Part shown: piece by piece, positions 15,534 to 24,255 of the stretch
How the letters are laid out: the number at the start of each line of letters is the position of its first letter
Numbering within the stretch: the stretch's first letter is position 1
Assembly: GCF_902506605.1 (NCBI RefSeq)
Contig: NZ_LR733979.1
Coordinates: 641,064 to 705,063 of the forward strand
From: Sphingomonas sp. AX6
Lineage (GTDB): Bacteria; Pseudomonadota; Alphaproteobacteria; Sphingomonadales; Sphingomonadaceae
Length of the DNA stretch: 64,000 nucleotides
Direction of reading: 5' to 3'
The notes under the pieces: model-generated
Seen by the model: only the letters and a program-made list of their open reading frames with translations
Databases searched by the model: none
What the model was told of the DNA's origin: nothing
Made by a program: the position numbers and the translations under genes

Positions 15534-16646
15534 TTGGCCGCGCTGACCCACGACATTCCCCGCCAGCAGGTGACGGACGCGATCCAGCTCCTCATGCACA
15601 ACCTCGTCAACATCAAGGACGAGACCGGCGAGTTCCTGCTCCATCTCGACGATGGACGGATCATCGACACCAAGGGCTGGGCCGGATGGGAATGGACCCA
15701 CGGCATCGGCCTGTTCGGCATGTGGCGCTATTTCGAGCAGACCGGCGACCAAAAGGCGCTCGACATCATCAAGCAGTGGTTCGAGGATCGCTTTGCAGAG
15801 GGCACGCCGACCAAGAACATCAATACCGTCGCGCCCTTCATCACGCTGGCCTATCTCTACGAACACGAGCCCGACCCGCGCTACATCCCCTATCTCGACA
15901 CCTGGGCCGAATGGCTGATGGCCCCCGACGGCCTGCCCAAGACCGAGGAAGGCGGGTTCCAGCACATCGTCTATAACGACGAGAATCCCGGCGAAATGTG
16001 GGACGACACGTTGATGATGTCGGTGCTGCCGCTCGCCAAGATCGGCCTGCTGCTCAACCGCCCGCATTATGTCGAGGAGGCCAAGCGCCAGTTCCTGGTC
16101 CACATCAAATATCTGTTCGATAAGAAGACCGGCCTGTGGTTTCACGGTTGGGACTTCAACGGTCGCCACAACTTTGCTGAGGCGCTGTGGGCGCGCGGCA
16201 ATTGTTGGGTCACGATCGCGATCCCCGAAATCATCGAGATTCTGGATTTGCCAGAAGGCGACGCATTCCGCACCTTCCTCATCGATACACTCGCCGCCCA
16301 GGTGAAGACGCTGGCCGAGACGCAGGACGAAAGCGGACTGTGGCACACGCTGATCGTCGATCCGACCAGCTATCTCGAGGCATCGGCGACCGCGGGCTTC
16401 GCTTACGGCATCCTGAAGGCGGTGCGTAAGGGCTATCTGCCACGCGAATACGAAGCCGTCGGGATCAAGGCGGTGCGCGGCGTGCTCGACAATATCGACG
16501 AAACCGGCGAGCTTCAGCAGGTGTCGTTCGGCACCGCGATGGGTGACACCTTGCAATTCTACAAGGACATCCGCCTGACCTCGATGCCCTACGGCCAAAG
16601 CTTGGCAACCTGCGCGCTGGCCGAATTCATGCGGACCTATATCTGA
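15534..16646 (+). CDS. GH105 unsaturated rhamnogalacturonyl hydrolase (YteR-like), cytoplasmic
   Basis: The 370-residue product has an (alpha/alpha)6 barrel with family blocks WEWTHGIGLFGMWRYFEQTG, the catalytic Asp region EMWDDTLMMSVLPLAKIG, ARGNCWVTIAIPE, DESGLWHTLI and EASATAGFAYGILKA. It hydrolyses the unsaturated uronic acid from products of rhamnogalacturonan lyases. It has no signal peptide, unlike nearly every other enzyme of this locus, so it acts in the cytoplasm after uptake. Translation probably starts at the TTG at 15534, which has AGGAGA 7 bases upstream. The stop overlaps the next start (TGATG). Confidence 0.93.
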   Translation: MAALTHDIPRQQVTDAIQLLMHNLVNIKDETGEFLLHLDDGRIIDTKGWAGWEWTHGIGLFGMWRYFEQTGDQKALDIIKQWFEDRFAEGTPTKNINTVAPFITLAYLYEHEPDPRYIPYLDTWAEWLMAPDGLPKTEEGGFQHIVYNDENPGEMWDDTLMMSVLPLAKIGLLLNRPHYVEEAKRQFLVHIKYLFDKKTGLWFHGWDFNGRHNFAEALWARGNCWVTIAIPEIIEILDLPEGDAFRTFLIDTLAAQVKTLAETQDESGLWHTLIVDPTSYLEASATAGFAYGILKAVRKGYLPREYEAVGIKAVRGVLDNIDETGELQQVSFGTAMGDTLQFYKDIRLTSMPYGQSLATCALAEFMRTYI

Positions 16647-17848
16647 TGGACAAGGGGCGGCGTGCGCTGCTTCGGGCAACCGCGATCGCGCCGCTCTTGC
16701 CCGGCATGACGAATGCCTTCCTAGCGCCGTTTGCCCATGCGCAAACGGTCGCGCGGGAGATGGTCCCGGTACTAGGACCACGCCCGTTCATCGACTATTT
16801 CACCGCGACCCCGATCGTCAGCCCGCTTCGCAGCGATGCTTGGGGCGCGGCGGAGGTTGGATCGCGCGATGTCGGCAACGGCCTCGAAGATGCCAGCATG
16901 GCCCAGTGGAACTACTGGGACGGCCAGATCCTCAAAGGGCAGGACGGCCGATACCGCATGTACGCCAGCCGCTGGGACCAGGCACTCGGTCACAGCGAAT
17001 GGGGTAAATCGCAAGCCGTTCTGGCGGCGAGCGATACTTTATGGGGTCCGTACCGGGACAAAGGGTTGATGTGGCCCGATGACCGAGGCGGCCTTGGCCA
17101 TAATGTGATCGCCCTGCGCATGGCCGATGGCCGGTTCGCGGTCGTGGTCAGCGAGACGCGCAATGGTGACATCTTCGTGTCCGAAACCGCCGATGGCCCC
17201 TGGCGCAACATCGGCAGTATCGAGGTCGATCAAAGCGCGTTCAAATCGGTCAAGACGCCCGGCGACCTTCAGGCAACGAGCGAACTGAAGCCTTGGAAGG
17301 CGTCCAACGTCAGCCTAATCCTGCGGCCCGACGGGGCGTATCAGATCATCCAACGATCTGGGCAGATGCTGCTTAGCAACAGCGGCATTCTCGGCCCATA
17401 CAAGGTCACGGGCGACAGCATCTATCGCGGTCTTGTAGGCGTGCCCCAGCGCGACATGCGCGCCTATGAAGACCCCGTGCTGTGGTACAGCGGAGGCTGG
17501 TATCATGTGATCGTCAATCATTGGCGCGAACGGCGCGCCTATCACATGATTTCCCGCAATGGATTGACCGGCTGGCGCGTTCAGGGGCTGGCCTATGAAC
17601 CTGGCGCCAATTTCATCCGCTATTCCAACGGGCAGGTGAACCACTGGAACAAGCTCGAACGCCCTGCCGTCGTAATGGAGGATGGGCATGTCATCGCGCT
17701 CACCTTCGCCGTGATCGACACGCCAAAGGAATCGCAGATGGGCAATAACGGTCATGGCAGCAAGATCATCGTCGTGCCCTTTGACGGAGCGGCGATGGAT
17801 CGCGATTTGGCGAACGCCGATCGTCCGAAGGCCGAACGGGCGACTTAG
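16646..17848 (+). CDS. Exported five-bladed beta-propeller glycoside hydrolase-like protein (GH43-like, unclassified)
   Basis: The 400-residue product has a twin-arginine signal (KGRRALLRATAIAPLLPG ... AHAQ, about 1-33). The body has the repeated Trp/Gly/Asp pattern of the GH43/GH32/GH68 propeller superfamily: NYWDGQILKGQDGRYRMYAS, GLGHNVIALRMADGRFAVVVSE, AYEDPVLWYSGGWYHVIVNHW and NKLERPAVVMEDGHVIALTF. Acidic residues in WDGQ, YEDP and LERP are candidates for the catalytic set. I cannot place it in a named GH43 subfamily. Its place in a rhamnogalacturonan/arabinogalactan locus suggests action on arabinose- or galactose-type branches. It overlaps GH105 by one base. Confidence 0.7.
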   Translation: MDKGRRALLRATAIAPLLPGMTNAFLAPFAHAQTVAREMVPVLGPRPFIDYFTATPIVSPLRSDAWGAAEVGSRDVGNGLEDASMAQWNYWDGQILKGQDGRYRMYASRWDQALGHSEWGKSQAVLAASDTLWGPYRDKGLMWPDDRGGLGHNVIALRMADGRFAVVVSETRNGDIFVSETADGPWRNIGSIEVDQSAFKSVKTPGDLQATSELKPWKASNVSLILRPDGAYQIIQRSGQMLLSNSGILGPYKVTGDSIYRGLVGVPQRDMRAYEDPVLWYSGGWYHVIVNHWRERRAYHMISRNGLTGWRVQGLAYEPGANFIRYSNGQVNHWNKLERPAVVMEDGHVIALTFAVIDTPKESQMGNNGHGSKIIVVPFDGAAMDRDLANADRPKAERAT

Positions 17849-17850
17849 CA

Positions 17851-20262
17851 ATGAGGATCATCGTTGCGCTGATCCTGCTCGCGTTCGCCTTGCCCGCCCT
17901 GGCAGAGGAGCGCTGGGCAGCGTTCGACGCAGGGCCAGGGTTCGCATTGCTGAAATCAGGGCGCGGCGCGCCGGTATCGACTGACCCCCGCGACGCGGAA
18001 GTGGTGCGGATCGCCGCCGCCGACCTGCGCACGGATATGGTCAGTGTGGGCGGTCGCGCCGTCGATTCCGAAGCGCCACCGATCTGGGCGGGAACACTGG
18101 GACGCCATGCCGAAATCGATCGGCTTGTGGCAGCGGGGCGGATCGACGTGTCGCAAGTGCGTGGTCGCTGGGAAGCCTATCTGATCGCGGCCGTCGAGCG
18201 ACCCGCGCCCGGCGTACCGCAAGCATTGGTCGTGGTCGGCAGCGATCGGCGGGGCACCGCATATGGGATTTACGCGCTGTCGGGTGCGATGGGCGTGTCA
18301 CCCTGGCAATGGTGGGCCGACGTCACACCGACGCGGCGCAACCATGTTCGCGTCCTGCCGGGGACGCACCATATCGATGCGCCGGACGTCAAATATCGGG
18401 GGCTGTTCATCAACGACGAGGATTGGGCGCTCGTCCCCTGGGCCGCCACGACCCACGCGCCGGATGAAAAACCGCTCGGTCCCAAAACCTATGCGCGCGT
18501 GTTCGAACTGCTGCTGCGATTACGCGCCAATCTGCTTTGGCCCGCGATGCACAAGAGCACGGCACCGTTCAACGCAGACCCGGCCAACGCCGCGCTGGCG
18601 GATCGCTATGCGGTCGTCATGGGATCTAGCCATGCCGAACCGATGCTGCGCAACAATGTCGGTGAATGGACGGCGCCCGCCGACCGGTTCGATTATGTGA
18701 AGAACGCGGACGGCGTGCGCGATTATTGGCGCGCGCGGGTCGATACCAATGCGAAGTACGAAAGCGTCTGGACGCTGGGGATGCGCGGTATCCACGACAG
18801 TGGCATGGCCGGGCCGACGACGACCGCGGAACGCCGCGCGTTGCTGGAGACGATCTTTGCCGATCAGCGCGGCCTTCTAACCAAGGCAGGCGTGCCGCAA
18901 GCGCCGCAGGTCTTCACGCCCTATAAGGAAGTGCTCGACATCTACCGCGCCGGATTGAAGGTGCCGGACGATGTCACGCTGATGTGGCCCAACGACAATT
19001 TCGGTTACATCCGACAATTCCCCAACGCCACCGAACGCGAGCGATTGGGCGGATCGGGGGTCTATTACCACCTGTCCTATCTCGGCGCGCCGATGGCCTA
19101 TCTATGGCTATCGACCACCCCGCCTGCGTTGATTCGCGAAGAGATGACGCGGGCGTGGGATCTGGGCGCGCGGCGGATGTGGGTGGTCAACGCAGGCGAC
19201 ATCAAGCCCGCCGAACTCGGCATCGACTATTTCATGCAGCTCGCCTGGGATGTGGAAGGGACGCGGGCGCGCCCGATCGACGACTATGTCCGCGGCTGGG
19301 CGGCGGCAAACATCGACCCGGCGCTCGCGGAGCAAATTGCCCCGATCATGGCCGAGCATCACCGGCTGAACTTCGCGCGGCGGCCCGAACATCTGCAATG
19401 GTGGCTGCCGCATGGCCGCACCCGCGCCAGCGCATTGCCGACGCACGAAATTGCAGATCGGATGACGGGGTTCGAACGCAACCTCTCCGCGCTGGGTCAG
19501 GTCGCCGATCGCGTACCCGCGCATCGACAGGACGCGTTCTTCCAGCTTGTCGGCTATCCGGTGGAGGCAGCCGCTCGCGCCAACGAACGAGTCTTCGCCG
19601 CCGAAGCGCACGACCGGCTGCGCGACCGCGATTTCGCCACCGCAATGGGCTGGGCCGCGCGGGCGAACGCTGCCGATGCGCGGATCACTGCCCTCACGCG
19701 GCGCTACAACGAAGAGATCGCAGGCGGCAAATGGCGCGGGATGATGGCGGTCGAACCCGCCGACGGCCAGTGGCGATCCTATCGCGCGATGCCGGTCACG
19801 CTGCCCGCTGTCACCGGCAATCCAACGCGCCCGACCATCTGGCCCGATACGGCCAAGGGCCGTGACGTGGTGGTCGAGGCCGAGCAGGCCACCGGCAACT
19901 GGCGACGCATCGACGGGCTGGGTCGCAACGGCACTGCAATCGGATCGCGCGTCGATGCCCCCGTCAGCGGCACGATCCGTTCGACCATCCCGCCTGGAAG
20001 TTGGCGCGCTTCGGTCGAGATTTTGCCGACCTATGCCGATCGCGACGGCGAACCGCTGCGACTGGACGTAACGATCGACGGCAAGCGCCACCGGCTGACC
20101 GCTCCGCGCAACACCGGCGACGACGACTGGAAGCAGGCGGTGCTCGACAATCGCATCCTGCTACCGCTGCCCGACGCCATCGGGGGTGGCGCGCACGTCA
20201 TAACCCTCGCCACCGAGGGCGGCGGCATGATCGTCGATCGGCTAATCCTAACGCCGATGTAG
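17851..20262 (+). CDS. GH115 family alpha-glucuronidase-like hydrolase, exported
   Basis: The product has 803 residues with a signal peptide (1-18, LILLAFALPALA). GH115 features come in order: a Rossmann-like N-domain (VVGSDRRGTAYGIYALSGAMGVSPW), the barrel motifs VKYRGLFINDEDWAL, LRANLLWPAMHKSTAPFN, VVMGSSHAEPMLRN, LMWPNDNFGYIRQFP and AGDIKPAELGIDYFM, and a C-terminal accessory domain (about 650-803). Characterised GH115 enzymes remove alpha-1,2-(4-O-methyl)glucuronate from xylan; members in pectin or arabinogalactan loci probably release glucuronate from other branches. It starts 2 bases after the preceding stop. Confidence 0.9.
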   Translation: MRIIVALILLAFALPALAEERWAAFDAGPGFALLKSGRGAPVSTDPRDAEVVRIAAADLRTDMVSVGGRAVDSEAPPIWAGTLGRHAEIDRLVAAGRIDVSQVRGRWEAYLIAAVERPAPGVPQALVVVGSDRRGTAYGIYALSGAMGVSPWQWWADVTPTRRNHVRVLPGTHHIDAPDVKYRGLFINDEDWALVPWAATTHAPDEKPLGPKTYARVFELLLRLRANLLWPAMHKSTAPFNADPANAALADRYAVVMGSSHAEPMLRNNVGEWTAPADRFDYVKNADGVRDYWRARVDTNAKYESVWTLGMRGIHDSGMAGPTTTAERRALLETIFADQRGLLTKAGVPQAPQVFTPYKEVLDIYRAGLKVPDDVTLMWPNDNFGYIRQFPNATERERLGGSGVYYHLSYLGAPMAYLWLSTTPPALIREEMTRAWDLGARRMWVVNAGDIKPAELGIDYFMQLAWDVEGTRARPIDDYVRGWAAANIDPALAEQIAPIMAEHHRLNFARRPEHLQWWLPHGRTRASALPTHEIADRMTGFERNLSALGQVADRVPAHRQDAFFQLVGYPVEAAARANERVFAAEAHDRLRDRDFATAMGWAARANAADARITALTRRYNEEIAGGKWRGMMAVEPADGQWRSYRAMPVTLPAVTGNPTRPTIWPDTAKGRDVVVEAEQATGNWRRIDGLGRNGTAIGSRVDAPVSGTIRSTIPPGSWRASVEILPTYADRDGEPLRLDVTIDGKRHRLTAPRNTGDDDWKQAVLDNRILLPLPDAIGGGAHVITLATEGGGMIVDRLILTPM

Positions 20263-20265
20263 CGC

Positions 20266-20326
20266 TTGACCGTTCCATATTCTGTGATAGTAATTCAATA
20301 TGTGGATATTTGAGCGATAACGCTCA
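20266..20326 (+). promoter_or_regulatory. Promoter and palindromic operator before the sugar transporter
   Basis: TTGACC (20266-20271) and TAGTAA (20288-20293), 16 bases apart, form a plausible sigma-70 promoter. Downstream lies a 16-bp palindrome, TGAGCG-ATAA-CGCTCA (20311-20326), in the expected leader, a likely LacI/GntR-type operator or a leader hairpin. The -10 region also carries the GTGATA...GTGGATA pattern shared with the rhaM upstream region. Confidence 0.45.
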
Positions 20327-20349
20327 GATGCTCGGGGAGGATTCGGCCA

Positions 20350-21975
20350 GTGGGCAGCGCAGCACCTATCGCGTCCGGGCAACGTCAGCCGCGCTGGTAT
20401 AATTACTGGGGCTGGGGATCGGGCGACATGCTCGGCGCGGGCGCGCAGGCGGTCATCACCGGCTGGCTGCTCTATTTCTTCGTCACCTTCTGCGATCTGT
20501 CAGCCGCCGAAGCCGGGCTCATCCTCGGCCTGCCGCGCTTGCTCGAGGCGATCACCTGTCCGCTGATCGGCTATGTCTCCGACAATCTGCGCCACACCTG
20601 GATCGGCCGAAAGGTCGGGCGCCGCAAGATCTTCCTGCTCATCACCATCCCCCTGCTGCCCAGCTTCGCGCTGATCTTCGTCTCGGGCCAGACCTTCACC
20701 TATTATCTGCTGACCTTCATCTTCTTCGAGCTGGTCTACACCATGTTCCTGATCCCGTGGGAAACCCTCGCGGCGGAGATGACCAACGATTACCGGAAGA
20801 AGGCGAAGTTCGCGGGCGCGCGGATGCTGGTCGCGCAGACCTCCGCGATCCTCGCTTCGTATCTGCCGACGCTGATCATCAACAATATGGGCGGGCAGGA
20901 TTCGCCCGACACCTTCTTCATCATGGCCGCGATCTTCGGCGGGCTGTTTAGCTTCGTGGTGTTGCTCGTCGTGATCTTCAGCTGGGAGCGTCCCTATACC
21001 GAGGCCGAGAAGCTCATCCAGCCCCAGCCGCTCGACGTGAAACGCGCGCTGGCGATCCCGGTCGTGATGTTCCGCGACCTGTTTTCGACGCTGCGCATCC
21101 GGGCGTTTCGCCAGCATCTGTCGATCTATCTCGGCGGCTACATTTCGCAGGACATCTTCAACACCGCCTTCCCGATTTTCGTGGTGACGGTGATGGCGGG
21201 CGCAACGCTCATCATCTCCCAAATGCTCACGACCATGTATGTGGCGCAGCTCATTTCGGTATTGATCGCGATCAACATCGTGATCCGTACCGGGCCGGTC
21301 ATCGCGTACCGCATCGCGATCAGCTTCTACATCGCCGGGCTGTTGCTGTTCCTCGCCTTCTACTTCCTGCGCCCGGAGCAATTCACCGCCAGCATGGGCG
21401 GGCTGGACGGCAATGTCCTGTCCGCGCTGAACCCGCTTTCGGCTGGTTTCAGCCCGATCCTCGTTTTCTGGCTGTTCGTCCCAATCGTCCTGGCGGGCCT
21501 GGGTCGCGGCACGCTGAATTTCGTGCCCTGGTCGGTCTATAACTATCTTCCCGATGTCGATGAAGCGGTCACCGGCCAGCGGCGCGAAGGCATCTTCGCA
21601 GGCGTGATGACGCTGGTGCGCAAGGTCGCGCAATCGATCGCGATCGTCCTGACCGGCTGGATCATCGATCTCGGCGGCTATGTCTCGCCTCCGCCTGGGG
21701 GCACCGCAACGCAAAGCCCGGAGGCGATCGCAACCGTCACCTGGCTGCTGGTGCTGGGGCCGGTGCTGGTCATGCTCGCAGGGTTGTTCGCCTCGTGGCG
21801 GTTCCGCCTCAACGCCGGGACACATGACGTGCTGATGGCGGAGATCGAGCATCTGCGCGAGGGCGGCACCAGCCCCACCTCGCCTGAAGCACGCGGCGTT
21901 GTCGAGGATCTGACCGGCTGGCGCTACGATCAGCTCTGGGGCCGCAATGCCGTCGCGGCGCCGCCTCGCCAATGA
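20350..21975 (+). CDS. GPH-family sugar:cation symporter (MFS)
   Basis: This 541-residue inner-membrane protein has about 12 helices. The N-terminal block YNYWGWGSGDMLGAGAQ and GLPRLLEAITCPLIGYVSDN, followed by RKVGRRKIFLL, identify the glycoside-pentoside-hexuronide (MelB-like) family. It would bring the oligosaccharides released by the exported hydrolases into the cytoplasm, where GH105 acts. The start is a GTG with GGGGAGG 9 bases upstream. An 87-base gap with its own promoter and palindrome separates it from GH115, so it may begin a second transcription unit. Its stop overlaps the next gene (ATGA). Confidence 0.9.
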   Translation: MGSAAPIASGQRQPRWYNYWGWGSGDMLGAGAQAVITGWLLYFFVTFCDLSAAEAGLILGLPRLLEAITCPLIGYVSDNLRHTWIGRKVGRRKIFLLITIPLLPSFALIFVSGQTFTYYLLTFIFFELVYTMFLIPWETLAAEMTNDYRKKAKFAGARMLVAQTSAILASYLPTLIINNMGGQDSPDTFFIMAAIFGGLFSFVVLLVVIFSWERPYTEAEKLIQPQPLDVKRALAIPVVMFRDLFSTLRIRAFRQHLSIYLGGYISQDIFNTAFPIFVVTVMAGATLIISQMLTTMYVAQLISVLIAINIVIRTGPVIAYRIAISFYIAGLLLFLAFYFLRPEQFTASMGGLDGNVLSALNPLSAGFSPILVFWLFVPIVLAGLGRGTLNFVPWSVYNYLPDVDEAVTGQRREGIFAGVMTLVRKVAQSIAIVLTGWIIDLGGYVSPPPGGTATQSPEAIATVTWLLVLGPVLVMLAGLFASWRFRLNAGTHDVLMAEIEHLREGGTSPTSPEARGVVEDLTGWRYDQLWGRNAVAAPPRQ

Positions 21976-22958
21976 TCGCGCTGTCGCTGGCGCTGATGCT
22001 GGGGGCGGCGGGGGACCAGCAGGTCGCGCCCAAGCCGCTCCACCGCGATCCGGTGCACGACGGCGCGGCGGACGCCTCCACCGTCTATGATCCGGCAGCG
22101 CGCGAATGGCGGATGTTCTACACCAACCGCCGTGCCGACTTGAACGTCGCCGACAAGGACGTAAGTTGGGTGCACGGCACCCATATCGGCGTGGCCACAT
22201 CGAAGGACGGCGCGACCTGGACCTATGCCGGGGTCGCGAACATTCCCGCGGCGTGTACGGGGCCGACCCTGTGGGCACCCGAGGTCAAGCGCTTCGGCAA
22301 CACCTGGCACATGTGGCTGACGGTCGTGCCGGGTGTGTTCAGCGACTGGAATGCCGAGCGCTTCATTGTCCACCTGACCAGCGGCGACCTGAAGACCTGG
22401 ACCTGCGGCGAACGCCTGAACCTCGGCTCCGACCGGGTGATCGATGCGAGTGTGGTCGCCCTCCCCTCCGGCGGATACCGGCTGTGGTTCAACGACGAGC
22501 GGCTGGGCAAGGCGATCCGCTACGCCGACAGCACCGATCTGAAGCATTGGCAGGTAAAGGAAACCGTGGTCGAAACCCCCGGCGAAGGCCCCAAGGCATT
22601 CCGGTGGAAGAGCCGCTGGTGGCTGGTGAGCGACGCATGGAAGGGGTTGCTCGTCATGCGCTCCGAGGACGCGGCCAACTGGACGCAGCAGGCAGACCAT
22701 CTGCTCGCGGAGCCCGGCACCCACGCCACCGACCGCGCGAAGGGCCAGCATCCCGACGTGATCGTCTCCGGCGATCACGCCTACCTCATTTATTTCGTCC
22801 ACCAGTCAGGCGAGCCGCAGGCCATAAGCGATCCGAACTGGCACCGCCGCAGCGTGCTTCAGATCGTCGAACTGAATGAAGCCGGCGGCATCGTCACCGT
22901 CGATCGCAACGCGACGACGCGCGTTCGCCTGACCCCACCCGAGGAGAAGACCCCATGA
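21972..22958 (+). CDS. GH43-superfamily beta-propeller hydrolase
   Basis: The 328-residue product begins with a short hydrophobic stretch (MIALSLALMLGAAG) that may be a signal peptide. Propeller-type repeats follow: DASTVYDPAAREWRMFYTN, GVATSKDGATWTYAG, TLWAPEVKRFGNTWHMWLTV, VIDASVVALPSGGYRLWFND and KGQHPDVIVSGDHAYLIYFV. The WAPEV motif and the spaced Asp residues resemble the GH43 active site, though the linkage cleaved cannot be read from sequence. It is translationally coupled to the transporter upstream and to the PL22-like gene downstream (both ATGA overlaps), so it should be made in step with uptake. It is only distantly similar to the propeller at 16646. Confidence 0.75.
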   Translation: MIALSLALMLGAAGDQQVAPKPLHRDPVHDGAADASTVYDPAAREWRMFYTNRRADLNVADKDVSWVHGTHIGVATSKDGATWTYAGVANIPAACTGPTLWAPEVKRFGNTWHMWLTVVPGVFSDWNAERFIVHLTSGDLKTWTCGERLNLGSDRVIDASVVALPSGGYRLWFNDERLGKAIRYADSTDLKHWQVKETVVETPGEGPKAFRWKSRWWLVSDAWKGLLVMRSEDAANWTQQADHLLAEPGTHATDRAKGQHPDVIVSGDHAYLIYFVHQSGEPQAISDPNWHRRSVLQIVELNEAGGIVTVDRNATTRVRLTPPEEKTP

Positions 22959-24226
22959 TCCTGCGCAGCCTCGCGTTCGTTGCCCTGCTCGCCAGCACCG
23001 CCCCTGCCTCCGCCCAGGTCGGACGCGTCTTTCCAAGCGAAAAGCAGGTCGTGGCCGACCGCACCACCGGACGCCCCATCACCTTCCTGACCGACGGGCG
23101 CGGCGACGCCAAAATCTATCCCACCCATCCGCAATGGGCGCAGGACGGGCGGCATATCCTGTTCCGCTCCTCGACGCGCGCTGAGGGGTCGCAGATTTTC
23201 GCGGTAGACGAGATATCCGGCCGGATCACCCAGCTCACGCAAGGCGAAGGCGTCGGCGCGGGCAGCATCAACGTCGCCCGCCTGACCAACCGCATCTATT
23301 ACATGCGCACCGATGGCAGTCGCACTCGGCTGATCGAACTCGACCTCGACCCGATCCTCGCCGATGCCGCCGCAGGCAAGGTCCGCCGCACCGGGTATGA
23401 GCGCGTCGTTTCCACCATGCCCGATGGCCATATCGAGGCGGGCGGCTTCACCCTGGATGCAGACGAGACCGCCGCCTATGTCGGCTTCGACGCCCGCCGC
23501 GCACCACCGCGCAGGGCGGGCCAGCCAGTGCCCCAAGTGCCGGGCGGCATCCGCGCCATCGACATCAAAACCGGCGCGGTCCGAACCGTCGTCGAAACCG
23601 ATTTCCGCATGGGCCATGTCCAGGCAAACCCGTTCGTGCCCGGCGAAATCCTCTATTGCCACGAAACCGGCGGCGACGCGCCGCAACGTATGTGGATCGT
23701 CAACGCCGACGGCACCGGCAACCGTCCCGTGTATAAGGAAGGGCCGCTCGACTGGGTCACCCACGAACAATTCGCGGACAAGGACCACGTCATCTTCAAC
23801 CTGATGGGTCACAAGCGCGACCTGCGTCAGGTGCCGACCGGTATCCTGGTCGTCAATCTGCGCGACAACAGCGTCGAGCATCTCGGCCAGCTTCCCATTG
23901 ACGCATTCAAGCGCACCGCGCTCGCCGGGTTTGCCGATCCCAACATCCCGCAGGATGATACCAGCACCGGGGGTTACTGGCACAACGCCGTCACCTATGA
24001 CGGGCGCTTCGCGGCGGGCGACGATTTCGACGGCAACCTGCACCTGATCGATCGGCGGACTGGCAAGCGCACGCTGCTAACCACCGGCCATTGGATGCGC
24101 CCCGACCATCTCCATCCCAGTTTCAGCGCCGATAATGCGCGGCTGCTGGTCCAGTCGGGGATGCTGACCGATGGCAAGAGCCTGGCACTTGCGATAGTCC
24201 AGGTGCCGGAGGCCGCCACTCAATAA
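22955..24226 (+). CDS. Oligogalacturonate lyase-like (PL22) beta-propeller, with signal peptide
   Basis: The 423-residue product has a clear signal peptide (1-21, to ASAQ). The N-terminus VGRVFPSEKQVVADRTTGRPITFLT, the RDILF-like strand GRHILFRSST, REGS-like EGSQIFAVDEISGRITQLT and the His/Asn-rich HVIFNLMGHKRDLRQ and NAVTYDGRFAAGDDF resemble seven-bladed oligogalacturonate lyases of PL22. Those enzymes cleave short unsaturated or saturated galacturonides and are usually cytoplasmic, so a secreted version is unusual. It lies between a GH43-like gene and an SGNH esterase, which suits pectin breakdown. Family assignment is fairly sure, activity less so. Confidence 0.75.
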   Translation: MILRSLAFVALLASTAPASAQVGRVFPSEKQVVADRTTGRPITFLTDGRGDAKIYPTHPQWAQDGRHILFRSSTRAEGSQIFAVDEISGRITQLTQGEGVGAGSINVARLTNRIYYMRTDGSRTRLIELDLDPILADAAAGKVRRTGYERVVSTMPDGHIEAGGFTLDADETAAYVGFDARRAPPRRAGQPVPQVPGGIRAIDIKTGAVRTVVETDFRMGHVQANPFVPGEILYCHETGGDAPQRMWIVNADGTGNRPVYKEGPLDWVTHEQFADKDHVIFNLMGHKRDLRQVPTGILVVNLRDNSVEHLGQLPIDAFKRTALAGFADPNIPQDDTSTGGYWHNAVTYDGRFAAGDDFDGNLHLIDRRTGKRTLLTTGHWMRPDHLHPSFSADNARLLVQSGMLTDGKSLALAIVQVPEAATQ

Positions 24227-24255
24227 CCACGCACCGAACAAAGGGAACCAGACCG

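Noticed and set aside
19108..20091. Long antisense open frame across GH115
   Set aside because: A shadow frame in the reverse of a real gene, with no independent start signal.
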